Shown: piece by piece, positions 1 through 7,681 of the stretch
Layout: every line of letters begins with the position of its first letter
How positions within the stretch are numbered: position 1 is the stretch's first letter
Assembly: GCA_902566925.1 (NCBI GenBank)
Contig: CACFKO010000019.1
Location: 1 to 15,261 of the forward strand
DNA: 15,261 nt
Reading direction: 5' to 3'
Source: an uncultured Pelagibacteraceae bacterium
GTDB taxonomy: Bacteria > Pseudomonadota > Alphaproteobacteria > Pelagibacterales > Pelagibacteraceae
The notes under the pieces: model-generated
The model's database searches: none
What the model was told of the DNA's origin: nothing
The model's input: only the letters and a program-made list of their open reading frames with translations
Translations under genes and position numbers: made by a program

Positions 1-56
1 CCATCCATTTTGTAAGCGTTAATAAGTGCCATATTTTGATTAGTATCTTTATTCAT
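1..56 (-). CDS. dapF: Diaminopimelate epimerase, N-terminal fragment (cut by left edge)
   Basis: Only about 19 codons are visible, read leftward from an ATG at 56-54; the gene continues beyond the left edge. The peptide includes NAYKMDG. This resembles the start of diaminopimelate epimerases, whose first strand typically ends in K-M-x-G before a G-N-D/K segment that would lie outside the window. DapF interconverts LL- and meso-diaminopimelate for lysine and peptidoglycan synthesis. A second in-frame ATG at 32-30 (MALINAYKMDG) gives an N-terminus closer to the usual family length, so the start is uncertain. Divergence from ffh supports the call, because dapF lies beside ffh in many alphaproteobacteria (family knowledge). 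The fragment is too short to be sure. Confidence 0.55.
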   Translation of the reverse strand, partial: MNKDTNQNMALINAYKMD

Positions 57-84
57 TGACTTTTAAAACCCTTAATTGTAGTTT
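56..84 (+). promoter_or_regulatory. Possible sigma-70 promoter for the ffh-mdh gene run
   Basis: TTGACT at 56-61 matches the -35 consensus at five of six positions. Seventeen bases later TAGTTT at 79-84 is a weak -10 (TAnnnT). A start near 90-92 would place the first hairpin (95-116) at the very 5' end of the message, as expected if 95-174 is a transcribed leader. The -35 touches the dapF start codon. Support is modest because the -10 is poor. Confidence 0.35.
75..80 (-). promoter_or_regulatory. Possible -10 element for dapF
   Basis: On the minus strand the hexamer TACAAT matches the sigma-70 -10 consensus at five of six positions. Transcription would begin near 68, about 12 bases before the dapF ATG at 56. 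I see no good -35 box at 16-18 bases; the nearest TTG-containing hexamer is only 14 bases away. The site lies inside the spacer of the proposed ffh promoter, so the two promoters would overlap and could compete. Confidence 0.3.
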
Positions 85-94
85 CTCGTCACTT

Positions 95-174
95 CCGCAA
101 ATATTAGATTTTGCGGTGCCTTTAGAAATAAAGGGATCGACACTAGTCAGCGAGGGTTCGCCCACTAGTGCGAT
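95..174 (+). ncRNA. Structured 5' leader of ffh (three tandem hairpins), candidate cis-regulatory RNA
   Basis: Three perfect inverted repeats follow one another. Hairpin 1 pairs CCGCAAA (95-101) with TTTGCGG (110-116) around an 8-base loop. Hairpin 2 pairs CCTTTA (119-124) with TAAAGG (129-134) around GAAA, a GNRA tetraloop in the plus-strand sense. Hairpin 3 pairs ATCG (136-139) with CGAT (171-174) and, after a bulged A140, CACTAGT (141-147) with ACTAGTG (164-170). It then has a 2x2 internal loop and a terminal GCGA/TCGC stem (150-153, 158-161) closed by GGGT. Such density is unusual in this AT-rich sequence. It ends 20 bases before the ffh ATG at 195. No T-run follows hairpin 3, so it is not an evident terminator. 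It lacks the GGAAGCAG-type conserved core of SRP 4.5S RNA. I recall candidate structured motifs upstream of ffh being reported from SAR11 surveys but cannot check whether this is the same one. Ligand or protein partner is unknown. Confidence 0.65.
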
Positions 175-194
175 TGGTGTTGGATGATAGAAAA

Positions 195-1544
195 ATGTTT
201 GAAAATTTAACAAGTAAATTAGAAGATATATTTAATAAATTAAAGAAAGCCCCTTCTCTTAATGAGAGCCAGGTAGAAATCGGCCTAAAAGAAATTAGAC
301 AAGCACTTTTAGCTGCGGATGTTGCATTACCTGTAGTTAAAAAATTTATAGAAGATATTAAACCAAAAGCTGTTGGTCAGGAGATTATTAAATCTACATC
401 CCCAGGCCAAATGCTGGTAAAGATTGTTTATGATCAATTAGTTGAGGTTCTAGGTGGCAAAGCTGAACAACTTAACCTAAAAGCTGTACCACCCGCATCT
501 ATATTATTAGTTGGACTACAAGGATCTGGGAAAACAACTACGGCAGTAAAACTTGCAAAAAATATAGAAAAAAATTTTAAGAAAAAAATTTTACTGGTTA
601 GTTTGGATATATATAGACCTGCTGCTCAGGAACAATTAAAAGTTTTATGTGAAAAGAATAATTTGAATGTTCTTCCAATCATAAAAGACCAACTTCCAAT
701 AGATATAACAAAGAGAGCTAATAATGCAGCAAACTTGAGCGGCTCAGATATTATAATCTTCGATACTGCCGGACGTACTCAAATTGATCTAAATATGATG
801 ACTGAAATAAAAAATATTAAGTCAGAAACCAAACCTGTTGAAACAATATTAGTTGCAGATTCTTTAACAGGACAAATTGCTGTTAAATTAGCCTCTGAGT
901 TTGATAAGGCTGTTGAACTTACAAGTATTATTTTAACAAGAGTAGATGGAGATGGTAGAGGTGGTGCGGCTCTAAGTATGAAGCAAACAACTGGAAAGCC
1001 AATAAAATTTATAGGTGTCGGCGAAAAAATAAATGATTTTGAGCCATTTCATCCAGATAGACTAGCCAACAGAATTCTTGGAATGGGAGATATAGTCTCC
1101 CTAGTTGAAAAAGCATCGCAAGACCTTGATGAAGAAAAAATTAAAGAAGCAGAAGAAAATCTTAAGAAAGGTGCATTTAGCTTTGAAGATTACTTAATGC
1201 AAATAAAACAAATGAAAAAAATGGGTGGTATGGAAGGTGTTCTCTCTCTTTTACCAGGAGTAGGAAAAATAAAAGAACAAATGCAAAATGCAAATGTAGA
1301 TGAAAAACTTTTGTCAGCAAATGAGGCAATAATTTTATCTATGACAAAAAAGGAAAGACAGAACCCCGAAATAATCAGTGGCTCTAGAAGAAAAAGAATT
1401 TCTTTGGGATCAGGAACAGATGTGCAGACAATTAATAAACTATTAAAGCAATTTAAAATGATGTCAAAGATGATGAAGAAAATGTCAAAAGGAAATATGC
1501 CAGAGGGCAAAATACCCGATGAACTTTTAAACAACTTAAAATGA
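195..1544 (+). CDS. ffh: Signal recognition particle GTPase Ffh (SRP54)
   Basis: Ffh binds 4.5S RNA and hydrophobic signal sequences on nascent chains and docks with the receptor FtsY at the inner membrane. The 449-residue protein has an N domain (1-95), the G domain with P-loop GLQGSGKTTT (107-116), DTAGR (190-194) and the T-x-x-D guanine-specificity motif in TRVDGDGRGG (248-257). A methionine-rich M domain follows (about 328-432) with the RNA-binding SRRKRISLGSGT segment and an MMSKMMKKM run. Length is normal. A GTG at 168 opens the same frame, but I chose ATG 195. MFENLTSKLEDIF matches the usual Ffh N-terminus, and codons 168-194 would overlap the leader hairpin. The start has only a weak GGAT upstream. 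Ten bases separate it from rpsP. Confidence 0.97.
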   Translation: MFENLTSKLEDIFNKLKKAPSLNESQVEIGLKEIRQALLAADVALPVVKKFIEDIKPKAVGQEIIKSTSPGQMLVKIVYDQLVEVLGGKAEQLNLKAVPPASILLVGLQGSGKTTTAVKLAKNIEKNFKKKILLVSLDIYRPAAQEQLKVLCEKNNLNVLPIIKDQLPIDITKRANNAANLSGSDIIIFDTAGRTQIDLNMMTEIKNIKSETKPVETILVADSLTGQIAVKLASEFDKAVELTSIILTRVDGDGRGGAALSMKQTTGKPIKFIGVGEKINDFEPFHPDRLANRILGMGDIVSLVEKASQDLDEEKIKEAEENLKKGAFSFEDYLMQIKQMKKMGGMEGVLSLLPGVGKIKEQMQNANVDEKLLSANEAIILSMTKKERQNPEIISGSRRKRISLGSGTDVQTINKLLKQFKMMSKMMKKMSKGNMPEGKIPDELLNNLK

Positions 1545-1549
1545 AAGGA
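1544..1549 (+). promoter_or_regulatory. Shine-Dalgarno of rpsP
   Basis: AAAGGA lies five bases before the rpsP ATG at 1555 and overlaps the last base of the ffh stop codon. It is the clearest ribosome-binding site in the 14-gene run; most other genes have none that is obvious and probably rely on coupling to the preceding gene. Confidence 0.7.
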
Positions 1550-1554
1550 TCAAA

Positions 1555-1968
1555 ATGTTAAGAATAAGACTATCTATAGGCGGAGCAAAAAAAAGACCAA
1601 TTTATAAAATTGTTGTTGCTGATAGCAGATTTCCAAGAGATGGAAGATTTATAGAAAAACTTGGATCGTTCAATCCTCTCTTGCCAAAAGAAAAAAAAGA
1701 AAGAATTAAAATAGAATCTGAAAGAGTTAAACATTGGCTGAGCAAAGGAGCAAAACCAACAGTAAGAGTTTCCAGAATTTTAGGAGAAGTCAATATTATG
1801 CCTATGCCAAAGCCTGGAAATAATCCTAAAAAAGCAATTCCAAAAAAAGAAAGAAAAAAAGAAGGCAAAGAAGAACCAAAAAAGGAAGCTCCTAAACAAG
1901 AAGCTAAAAAAGAAGAACCAAAAAAGGAAGCTCCTAAACAAGAAGCTAAAAAAGAAGAACCAAAGTAA
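1555..1968 (+). CDS. rpsP: 30S ribosomal protein bS16 with long Lys/Glu/Pro tail
   Basis: bS16 helps assemble and stabilise the 30S body. The first ~85 residues are the whole conserved domain: MLRIRLSIGGAKKRPIYKIV, then RFPRDGRFIEKLGSFNPL and the VKHWLSKGAKPTVRV region. Family members are usually about 80-100 residues; this one has 137. The extra ~50 residues are almost only Lys, Glu, Pro, Ala and Gln. The last third consists of two perfect copies of a 14-residue unit beginning EEPKKEAPKQEAKK plus a partial third. The tail is predicted to be disordered and charged; its function is unknown. A clear Shine-Dalgarno precedes the start. The gene normally next in proteobacteria, rimM, is absent: trmD begins eight bases after the stop. 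Confidence 0.96.
   Translation: MLRIRLSIGGAKKRPIYKIVVADSRFPRDGRFIEKLGSFNPLLPKEKKERIKIESERVKHWLSKGAKPTVRVSRILGEVNIMPMPKPGNNPKKAIPKKERKKEGKEEPKKEAPKQEAKKEEPKKEAPKQEAKKEEPK
1870..1964 (+). repeat. Perfect 42-bp tandem repeat inside the rpsP tail
   Basis: Two identical 42-base units (1870-1911 and 1912-1953) are followed by 11 bases of a third (1954-1964), immediately before the rpsP stop at 1966-1968. The period is 14 codons, so copy-number change keeps the frame. Identity at every base, including synonymous positions, points to a recent duplication by slippage or unequal recombination, or to gene conversion. The 5' flank (KKEGK) looks like a decayed related unit. Confidence 0.95.
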
Positions 1969-1976
1969 AAAGCATA

Positions 1977-2672
1977 ATGTGGAAAGCTCGCGTATTTACA
2001 TTATATCCAGAAATATTTCCTGGTCCTTTAAACAAGGGTCTATTTGGAAAAGCACTAGAAAAAAAAATTTGGAACTTGGAAGTTATAAATATTAGAGACT
2101 CCGCTGAAGATAAACATAAACAGGTGGATGATACTCCTTTTGGTGGTGGAAGTGGTATGCTGTTAAAGCCTGACATTTTAGGCAAATCTATAGATAACAA
2201 TATAAAAAAAGGTGAAAGGATCTTTTATCTATCTCCAAAGGGAAAAAAATTTGATCAAAAAATTGCAAAAGAAATGTCTAAAGAAAAAACTATTAATTTA
2301 TTATGTGGACATTTTGAAGGAGTTGATGAACGTATTTTGGACACAAGAAATATTGAAGAAATTAGCATCGGAGATTATATTTTATCAGGAGGAGAGCCAG
2401 CCTCTTTTGTGGTAATCGATGCTGTATTAAGATTATTACCTAATGTTCTTGGAAATGCCATGTCAAAAAATGATGAGAGTTTTGAAAATGGATTATTGGA
2501 GTACCCTCAATATACGAAACCTCAAATTTGGGAAAAAAAAAGTATTCCGGAAGTACTATTATCGGGCGATCATGCCAAAATTAAGGACTGGCGTTTATCA
2601 CAATCAAAGGATATAACACGACGCCGAAGACCTGATTTGTGGAAAAAATATTTAGATAAAGATAAAAAATGA
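1977..2672 (+). CDS. trmD: tRNA (guanine-37-N1)-methyltransferase TrmD
   Basis: TrmD uses SAM to methylate G37 next to the anticodon of tRNAs reading CNN codons, preventing +1 frameshifts. The 231-residue protein begins [14 protein letters not shown], matching the family start. It has the [15 protein letters not shown] loop, then [11 protein letters not shown] and the SAM-binding trefoil-knot stretch around [12 protein letters not shown]. The C-terminal tRNA-binding segment contains [13 protein letters not shown] and [10 protein letters not shown]. Length is near the usual 230-250. No Shine-Dalgarno is evident. Its stop overlaps the rplS start by four bases (ATGA), suggesting translational coupling, as in the classic rpsP-rimM-trmD-rplS operon, here without rimM. 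Confidence 0.97.
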   Translation: MWKARVFTLYPEIFPGPLNKGLFGKALEKKIWNLEVINIRDSAEDKHKQVDDTPFGGGSGMLLKPDILGKSIDNNIKKGERIFYLSPKGKKFDQKIAKEMSKEKTINLLCGHFEGVDERILDTRNIEEISIGDYILSGGEPASFVVIDAVLRLLPNVLGNAMSKNDESFENGLLEYPQYTKPQIWEKKSIPEVLLSGDHAKIKDWRLSQSKDITRRRRPDLWKKYLDKDKK

Positions 2673-3178
2673 AAAATATAGAAGATATTAACAGAGCATA
2701 CGTACAGAAAATTGTATCGAAAAAAAAGATACCTGAATTTTTTCCAGGAGATACCATTCGCGTAGGTGTTAGAATTGTAGAGGGGAAAAGGGAAAGGATT
2801 CAAAATTTTGAAGGCATTTGCATTGCAAAAAAAAATAGAGATATCAACTCCTCTTTTACTGTAAGGAAAATTTCCTTTGGAGAAGGCGTTGAGAGAACGT
2901 TCGCTCTTTATAGCCCCGTAGTTGGCTCTATAAAAGTTGTTCGATCAGGAAAAGTGAAACGAGCTAAACTATATTATCTAAGAGATAGAAAAGGAAAATC
3001 GGCAAGGATTGCTGAAAAAATTAAAAAAAATATTGGAATAGATGTAGAAGTCAAAACTTCTACACCAGAACAGTCTAGCTTGGAAATGGCTTCTGAAAAA
3101 AAAGAAGAAACAAAAACCACTCTAGCTAAAAAAATTACAGAAAAAAAAGAAGTTAAAAAATCAGATAACTTAAAGTAA
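2669..3178 (+). CDS. rplS: 50S ribosomal protein bL19 with charged C-terminal extension
   Basis: bL19 sits at the 30S-50S interface and contributes to an intersubunit bridge. Residues 1 to about 120 form the whole conserved protein: [20 protein letters not shown], then [12 protein letters not shown], the FGEGVERTF block, and the basic [17 protein letters not shown] end. Family length is commonly about 115-125, so residues ~121-169 are an extension rich in Lys, Glu, Thr and Ser with no recognisable domain. This parallels the extension on bS16 in the same operon, although here it is not a perfect repeat. The start overlaps trmD by four bases. Seven bases separate the stop from leuC. Confidence 0.96.
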   Translation: MKNIEDINRAYVQKIVSKKKIPEFFPGDTIRVGVRIVEGKRERIQNFEGICIAKKNRDINSSFTVRKISFGEGVERTFALYSPVVGSIKVVRSGKVKRAKLYYLRDRKGKSARIAEKIKKNIGIDVEVKTSTPEQSSLEMASEKKEETKTTLAKKITEKKEVKKSDNLK

Positions 3179-3185
3179 TTTTTTA

Positions 3186-4589
3186 ATGTCAAAAACCTTA
3201 TACGATAAAATTTGGGAAGAACATCTTGTACATCAACAAGAAGATGGGACTTCTTTACTTTATGTTGATAGGCACTTGATACATGAGGTTACTAGTCCGC
3301 AGGCTTTTGAGGGTTTAAGAATAAATAAAAGAAAAGTTAGAAAGCCCAACCTAACTCTTGCAGTCGCAGATCATAATGTTCCAACAACAGATCGGTCCAA
3401 AGGTATTAATGATCAAGAGTCAAAAATACAAGTGGACACACTAAGAAAAAATTGTGAGGAATTTAGTATTCCGTTATTTGACATGAATGATAAAAGACAA
3501 GGTATAGTTCATATTGTTGGACCAGAACAGGGATTCACTCAGCCTGGCACGATTATAGTTTGTGGTGATAGCCATACAGCAACACACGGTGCTTTTGGGT
3601 CTCTCGCTTTTGGAATCGGTACTTCAGAAATTGAACATGTTTTAGCAACCCAGACTTTAATTCAAAAAAAGTCAAAAAATTTTCTTTTAAAAGTCACTGG
3701 TAAACTTCCAATTGGAGTTACAGCAAAAGATGTAATACTAAAAATTATTGGAACTATAGGTACTGCAGGAGGAACAGGTTCTGTTATAGAATTTTCAGGA
3801 GATGTTATTAAAAATTTAAGCATGGAAGAGAGAATGACCGTTTGTAATATGACTATAGAAGGCGGAGCAAGAGCTGGATTAATCCAACCGGATGAAAAAA
3901 CTTTTAAATATTTGGAAAATAAACCTATGTCACCAAAAAAAGACAAATGGAATAAAGCTTTAGATTACTGGAGCAAATTAAAATCAGATTATGGTTCTAA
4001 ATTTGACAAAGAAGTTATAATTAACGGAAATGATGTTATTCCTCAAGTTACTTGGGGAACGTCGCCAGAAGATGTAGTTCCAGTAGACGGCTCAGTTCCT
4101 GACCCAAATAAAGAAAAAAATAAAGATAGACAAGCTTCTATGAAAAGATCTTTAGAATATATGGGTTTAGAAGCAAATACAAAGATAACGGATATAAAAA
4201 TTGATAAAGTTTTCATTGGAAGCTGTACGAACTCAAGAATTCAAGATTTAAGAGAAGCTGCAAAACTTTTAAAAAATAAAAAAATCGCAACACATGTTAA
4301 TGCAATGGTTGTACCAGGATCAGGTTTAGTTAAAATCCAAGCTGAACAAGAAGGTTTAGATAAAATTTTTAAAGACTCAGGTTTTGAATGGAGAGAACCA
4401 GGATGTTCGATGTGCCTTGCTATGAATGCAGATAAGCTGAACCCAAGAGAAAGATGTGCCTCAACTTCTAACAGGAATTTTGAAGGACGTCAGGGAAGAG
4501 GTGGAAGAACTCACCTAGTTAGTCCCGCAATGGCTGCTGCTGCTGCAATAGAAGGCCATTTATCTGATGTAAGAAAATTTAATAATTAA
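3186..4589 (+). CDS. leuC: 3-isopropylmalate dehydratase, large subunit
   Basis: With LeuD it isomerises 2-isopropylmalate to 3-isopropylmalate in leucine synthesis, using a [4Fe-4S] cluster. The 467-residue protein is of normal length. The cluster ligands are visible as Cys347 in GSCTNSR and Cys407 and Cys410 in [11 protein letters not shown], the aconitase-family pattern. Other landmarks are the [14 protein letters not shown] start region, [13 protein letters not shown], and the [18 protein letters not shown] segment. leuD follows after one base, as expected for two subunits of one enzyme. The start at 3186 has no Shine-Dalgarno; it lies seven bases after rplS, joining leucine synthesis to the ribosomal-protein genes. 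I see no leucine leader peptide or attenuator. Confidence 0.98.
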   Translation: MSKTLYDKIWEEHLVHQQEDGTSLLYVDRHLIHEVTSPQAFEGLRINKRKVRKPNLTLAVADHNVPTTDRSKGINDQESKIQVDTLRKNCEEFSIPLFDMNDKRQGIVHIVGPEQGFTQPGTIIVCGDSHTATHGAFGSLAFGIGTSEIEHVLATQTLIQKKSKNFLLKVTGKLPIGVTAKDVILKIIGTIGTAGGTGSVIEFSGDVIKNLSMEERMTVCNMTIEGGARAGLIQPDEKTFKYLENKPMSPKKDKWNKALDYWSKLKSDYGSKFDKEVIINGNDVIPQVTWGTSPEDVVPVDGSVPDPNKEKNKDRQASMKRSLEYMGLEANTKITDIKIDKVFIGSCTNSRIQDLREAAKLLKNKKIATHVNAMVVPGSGLVKIQAEQEGLDKIFKDSGFEWREPGCSMCLAMNADKLNPRERCASTSNRNFEGRQGRGGRTHLVSPAMAAAAAIEGHLSDVRKFNN

Positions 4590-4590
4590 A

Positions 4591-5187
4591 ATGGAAAAAT
4601 TTAAAAATATAAACAGTATTCCCGCACATCTACCATTAATGAATGTAGACACAGATAAGATTATACCTAAACAGTTCTTAAAAACTATTAAAAGATCTGG
4701 GCTGGGTAAGAGTTTATTTTATGAAATGAGGTTTGATGAAAAAGGTGCTCCAATTAAAGGATTTATATTGGATAATGAAATATACAAGAATTCAAAAATA
4801 TTAATAACAGGAAAAAATTTTGGCTGCGGATCCTCAAGAGAGCATGCCCCATGGGCCTTACTTGACTTCGGAATTAAAGCTATTGTGAGTGAAAGCTTCG
4901 CTGATATTTTTTACAATAATTGTTTTAAAAACGGTATTCTTCCAATTATTGCTGATGCAAATATTATTCAGGAATTGGCTGAGTATTCTAATAGAAAAGA
5001 AAATATTGAAATTAAGCTTCAAGACCAAGAAATTATTTACGGAAATAAATCATATAAATTTAAATTAGATTCGTTCAAAAAAAAATGTCTACTAGAAGGG
5101 CTAGATGATGTTGCATTATCCTTTGAAAAAATAAAAACTATAGAAAATTTTGAAACAAAAATGAAAAAAAATAAACCTTGGGTTTAA
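4591..5187 (+). CDS. leuD: 3-isopropylmalate dehydratase, small subunit
   Basis: This is the swivelling small domain that partners LeuC in 2- to 3-isopropylmalate isomerisation. At 198 residues it is a normal bacterial Leu[16 protein letters not shown] near residues 18-32 is the family signature, and [15 protein letters not shown] is the substrate-binding loop. [19 protein letters not shown] follows. It starts one base after the leuC stop and ends two bases before leuB, with no separate ribosome-binding site, so it is probably translated by coupling. Confidence 0.97.
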   Translation: MEKFKNINSIPAHLPLMNVDTDKIIPKQFLKTIKRSGLGKSLFYEMRFDEKGAPIKGFILDNEIYKNSKILITGKNFGCGSSREHAPWALLDFGIKAIVSESFADIFYNNCFKNGILPIIADANIIQELAEYSNRKENIEIKLQDQEIIYGNKSYKFKLDSFKKKCLLEGLDDVALSFEKIKTIENFETKMKKNKPWV

Positions 5188-5189
5188 TT

Positions 5190-6293
5190 ATGGCAACAAA
5201 TACAAAAAAAATATTATTGTTACCTGGTGACGGTATAGGTCCAGAAGTAGTTAGCGAAACAAAAAAGGTTATTGACTGGTTTAATAAAAAAAAATCTTTA
5301 GATTTTAAAATTGATCAGGACTTAATAGGAGGAGCTGCTATTGATAAACATGGTGTACCGATTACTGATGAGGTATTTTATAAGGCATTGGAGAGTGATG
5401 CGGTAATTTTTGGTGCATGCGGTGGCCCAAAATATGATAAATTAGAATTTTCAAAAAAACCAGAGAGAGCTCTGCTTAAATTAAGAAAAGAACTAAAATT
5501 ATTTGCTAATTTGAGACCTGCGATTTGTTTTAAGGAGCTAGTTGATGCCTCAAGTTTAAAACCTGAAATAGTTTCAGGACTTGATATTTTGATAGTAAGG
5601 GAGCTTACGGGAGGAATTTATTTTGGAGAACCTAGAGGCGTAAAGCCAATTGAGAATGGCGAACGGAGAGGAGTTAATACTCACGTATATACTACCAAGG
5701 AAATTAAAAGAATTGCAAAGGTGGCTTTTGAATTAGCAGCTAAAAGAAAAAATAAAGTTACATCTTGTGAAAAGTCTAATGTAATGGAAGCAGGAGTTTT
5801 GTGGAGAGAGGAAGTGCAATCCCTAAAAGATAAAGAGTATAAAAAAATTGAATTAAATCATATGTTGGCTGATAATTGTGCCATGCAATTACTGAGAAAT
5901 CCAAAACAATTTGATGTAATTCTTGCTGATAATTTATTTGGAGATATGTTATCTGATGAGGCAGCCATGTTAACAGGTTCACTCGGTCTGTTGCCCTCCG
6001 CTTCTTTAGGAAACAAAGACAAAAACGGCAGAACAAGATCATTATATGAGCCAGTTCACGGTTCGGCACCAGATATTGCTGGAAAAAATGTTTCTAATCC
6101 TATCGCAACTATACTTAGCTTTTCTATGGCCTTAAAATATTCTTTAGGTTTGGAAAAGGAGTCAAATTTATTAAACAAAGCTGTTGAAAAGACCTTGGAA
6201 GCCGGTTTAAGAACTCTAGATATAATGTCAAAAGGAAAGAAAAAGGTATCAACCTCAGAGATGGGTGATGCAATTATATCAAATTTAAATTAA
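5190..6293 (+). CDS. leuB: 3-isopropylmalate dehydrogenase
   Basis: LeuB oxidises and decarboxylates 3-isopropylmalate with NAD+ to the keto acid that is transaminated to leucine. The ATG at 5190 gives 367 residues. A TTG at 5178 extends the frame by four codons into leuD, but the family N-terminus ([15 protein letters not shown] shortly after Met) fits ATG 5190. Seen in order: [21 protein letters not shown] with the substrate-binding arginines, [14 protein letters not shown], the metal-binding [14 protein letters not shown], and [11 protein letters not shown] for NAD binding. It completes the leuC-leuD-leuB block; leuA is not in the window. Twelve bases separate it from asd. Confidence 0.97.
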   Translation: MATNTKKILLLPGDGIGPEVVSETKKVIDWFNKKKSLDFKIDQDLIGGAAIDKHGVPITDEVFYKALESDAVIFGACGGPKYDKLEFSKKPERALLKLRKELKLFANLRPAICFKELVDASSLKPEIVSGLDILIVRELTGGIYFGEPRGVKPIENGERRGVNTHVYTTKEIKRIAKVAFELAAKRKNKVTSCEKSNVMEAGVLWREEVQSLKDKEYKKIELNHMLADNCAMQLLRNPKQFDVILADNLFGDMLSDEAAMLTGSLGLLPSASLGNKDKNGRTRSLYEPVHGSAPDIAGKNVSNPIATILSFSMALKYSLGLEKESNLLNKAVEKTLEAGLRTLDIMSKGKKKVSTSEMGDAIISNLN

Positions 6294-6305
6294 AATAATC
6301 CCAAA

Positions 6306-7313
6306 ATGAATTTTGCTATAATTGGTGCCACCGGCAACGTTGGAAGAAAAACTATTGAAATTTTAGAAAAATCAAAAATTAAAATTTCAAAACTATTTTT
6401 AGTTGCCTCTGAAAAGAGCGAAGGAAAAAAAATCAGATTTAAAGGTAATGAAATTCAAATCCAAAGTCTTGAAAAATATGATTTTTCTAATGCAGGAATT
6501 ACTTTTTTTGCTGCTGGAAGCAAAATAGCTGAAAAATGGGTTCCTAAAGCAAGTAAAAAAACAATTGTAATTGATAATTCAAAATTTTTTAGAATGGATA
6601 AAGATGTTCCTCTGGTAGTTCCTGAAGTGAATCCAGAACAATTATCAATGTATAAAAAGAAAAATATAATTGCCAATGCTAATTGCTCAACTATTCAAAT
6701 GGTTCTTGTACTAAAACCATTACATGATCACTTTAATATTAAAAGAGTTGTGGTTTCTACGTATCAATCAGTGTCTGGTGGAGGGAAAGCGCCCATGGAT
6801 GAATTAATTAGTCAGTCAAAAGATTATTTAGGAGGAAAAAAAATTAAGTCTAAAAATTTTACTAAACAAATAGCTTTTAATTTAATTCCTCATATAGATG
6901 AATTTGTAGAAGAAGGTTATACAAAAGAAGAGTGGAAAATGGAAAAGGAGACTAAAAAAATTCTAGATCCAAAAATAAAATTAACAGCAACCTGTGTTAG
7001 AGTTCCTGTAATGGTCTCTCATTCTGAATCAATCAACGTTGAGTTTGAAAAAGAATTCGATATTGAAAAAGTTAAAGATATTTTAAACGCCGCAGATAGC
7101 TGCAAAGTTATAGATGAGAGAAAAAATGGGGGATACGTAACACCAGTAGAAGCAGAAAATAGCCACTTGACTTTTATTTCTAGAATTAGAAAAGATACTT
7201 CTAATGATAAAGCCATAAATATGTGGGTTGTTTCTGATAATTTACTTAAGGGTGCCGCACTGAATACTGTGCAGATAGCTGAAAAACTATTAGATAATTA
7301 TTATGGAAAATAA
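6306..7313 (+). CDS. asd: Aspartate-semialdehyde dehydrogenase
   Basis: Asd reduces aspartyl phosphate to aspartate semialdehyde with NADPH, the branch point to diaminopimelate/lysine, threonine and methionine. The 335-residue protein begins with the NADP-binding GATGNVGRKTIEIL. The catalytic cysteine is Cys127 in NANCSTIQM, and the general-base histidine is probably His239 in PVMVSHSESINV. QSVSGGGK (about 154-161) is the substrate/phosphate region. Length is normal. The last 11 bases overlap the start of sdhC. Functionally it connects to dapF across the divergent spacer rather than to the following sdh genes, so its place reflects genome packing. Confidence 0.97.
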   Translation: MNFAIIGATGNVGRKTIEILEKSKIKISKLFLVASEKSEGKKIRFKGNEIQIQSLEKYDFSNAGITFFAAGSKIAEKWVPKASKKTIVIDNSKFFRMDKDVPLVVPEVNPEQLSMYKKKNIIANANCSTIQMVLVLKPLHDHFNIKRVVVSTYQSVSGGGKAPMDELISQSKDYLGGKKIKSKNFTKQIAFNLIPHIDEFVEEGYTKEEWKMEKETKKILDPKIKLTATCVRVPVMVSHSESINVEFEKEFDIEKVKDILNAADSCKVIDERKNGGYVTPVEAENSHLTFISRIRKDTSNDKAINMWVVSDNLLKGAALNTVQIAEKLLDNYYGK

Positions 7314-7680
7314 AAACAATCCTTTATCACCACACGTACAGATTTATAGATGGCACATATCATCATTATTATCAATTACTCATAGAATTGTTGGAATTTT
7401 AAATTTTTTTGCCGTAATTCTAATGTCTGTGTTATTAATTTTTAATAATTTAGATTTAGTAATTTTTCAAAAATTTTCTCAATCCTTTATCGGTAAATTT
7501 TTTATAGTATCATTTTGCTGGACATTTAGTTTTCAAATTTTAAATGAGATAAGACACTTATTTTGGGATATGGGATTTGGCTTTGATTTAAAGATTTCTA
7601 AAATATCCGGCGTTATAACCATAATTAGCTCTTTTATACTTGCAGTTTTATTTTATTTGTTAGGAAGAAGTTTGGTTTAA
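7303..7680 (+). CDS. sdhC: Succinate dehydrogenase cytochrome b556 subunit
   Basis: SdhC is one of two membrane anchors of complex II and contributes to the quinone site and heme b. The 125-residue protein has three predicted membrane helices (about 29-51, 62-81, 101-122). The N-terminal signature is PLSPHVQIYRWHISSLLSITHR, in which Ser24 and Arg28 correspond to the quinone-site Ser/Arg of E. coli SdhC. The heme ligand is expected to be His85 in NEIRHLFWDMG. A histidine at position 18 replaces the glutamine that I expect in many relatives. It begins inside the end of asd with no Shine-Dalgarno, and sdhD follows after one base. Confidence 0.95.
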   Translation: MENKNNPLSPHVQIYRWHISSLLSITHRIVGILNFFAVILMSVLLIFNNLDLVIFQKFSQSFIGKFFIVSFCWTFSFQILNEIRHLFWDMGFGFDLKISKISGVITIISSFILAVLFYLLGRSLV

Positions 7681-7681
7681 T

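Noticed and set aside
95..174. 4.5S SRP RNA gene beside ffh
   Set aside because: No GGAAGCAG/tetraloop core or long single hairpin is present; the region is three short separate hairpins.
136..174. Rho-independent terminator
   Set aside because: The stem is strong but is followed by CGATTGGTGTTGG rather than a T-run.
168..194. GTG start for ffh at 168
   Set aside because: It would add nine residues unlike Ffh N-termini, and its codons overlap the 3' side of the leader hairpin. ATG 195 gives the canonical MFENL start.
2212..2415. Plus-strand frame inside trmD
   Set aside because: It is a +1 shadow of trmD's conserved region; trmD itself is intact.
5178..5189. TTG start of leuB overlapping leuD
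   Set aside because: The added MGLI is not family-like; ATG 5190 fits the standard N-terminus.
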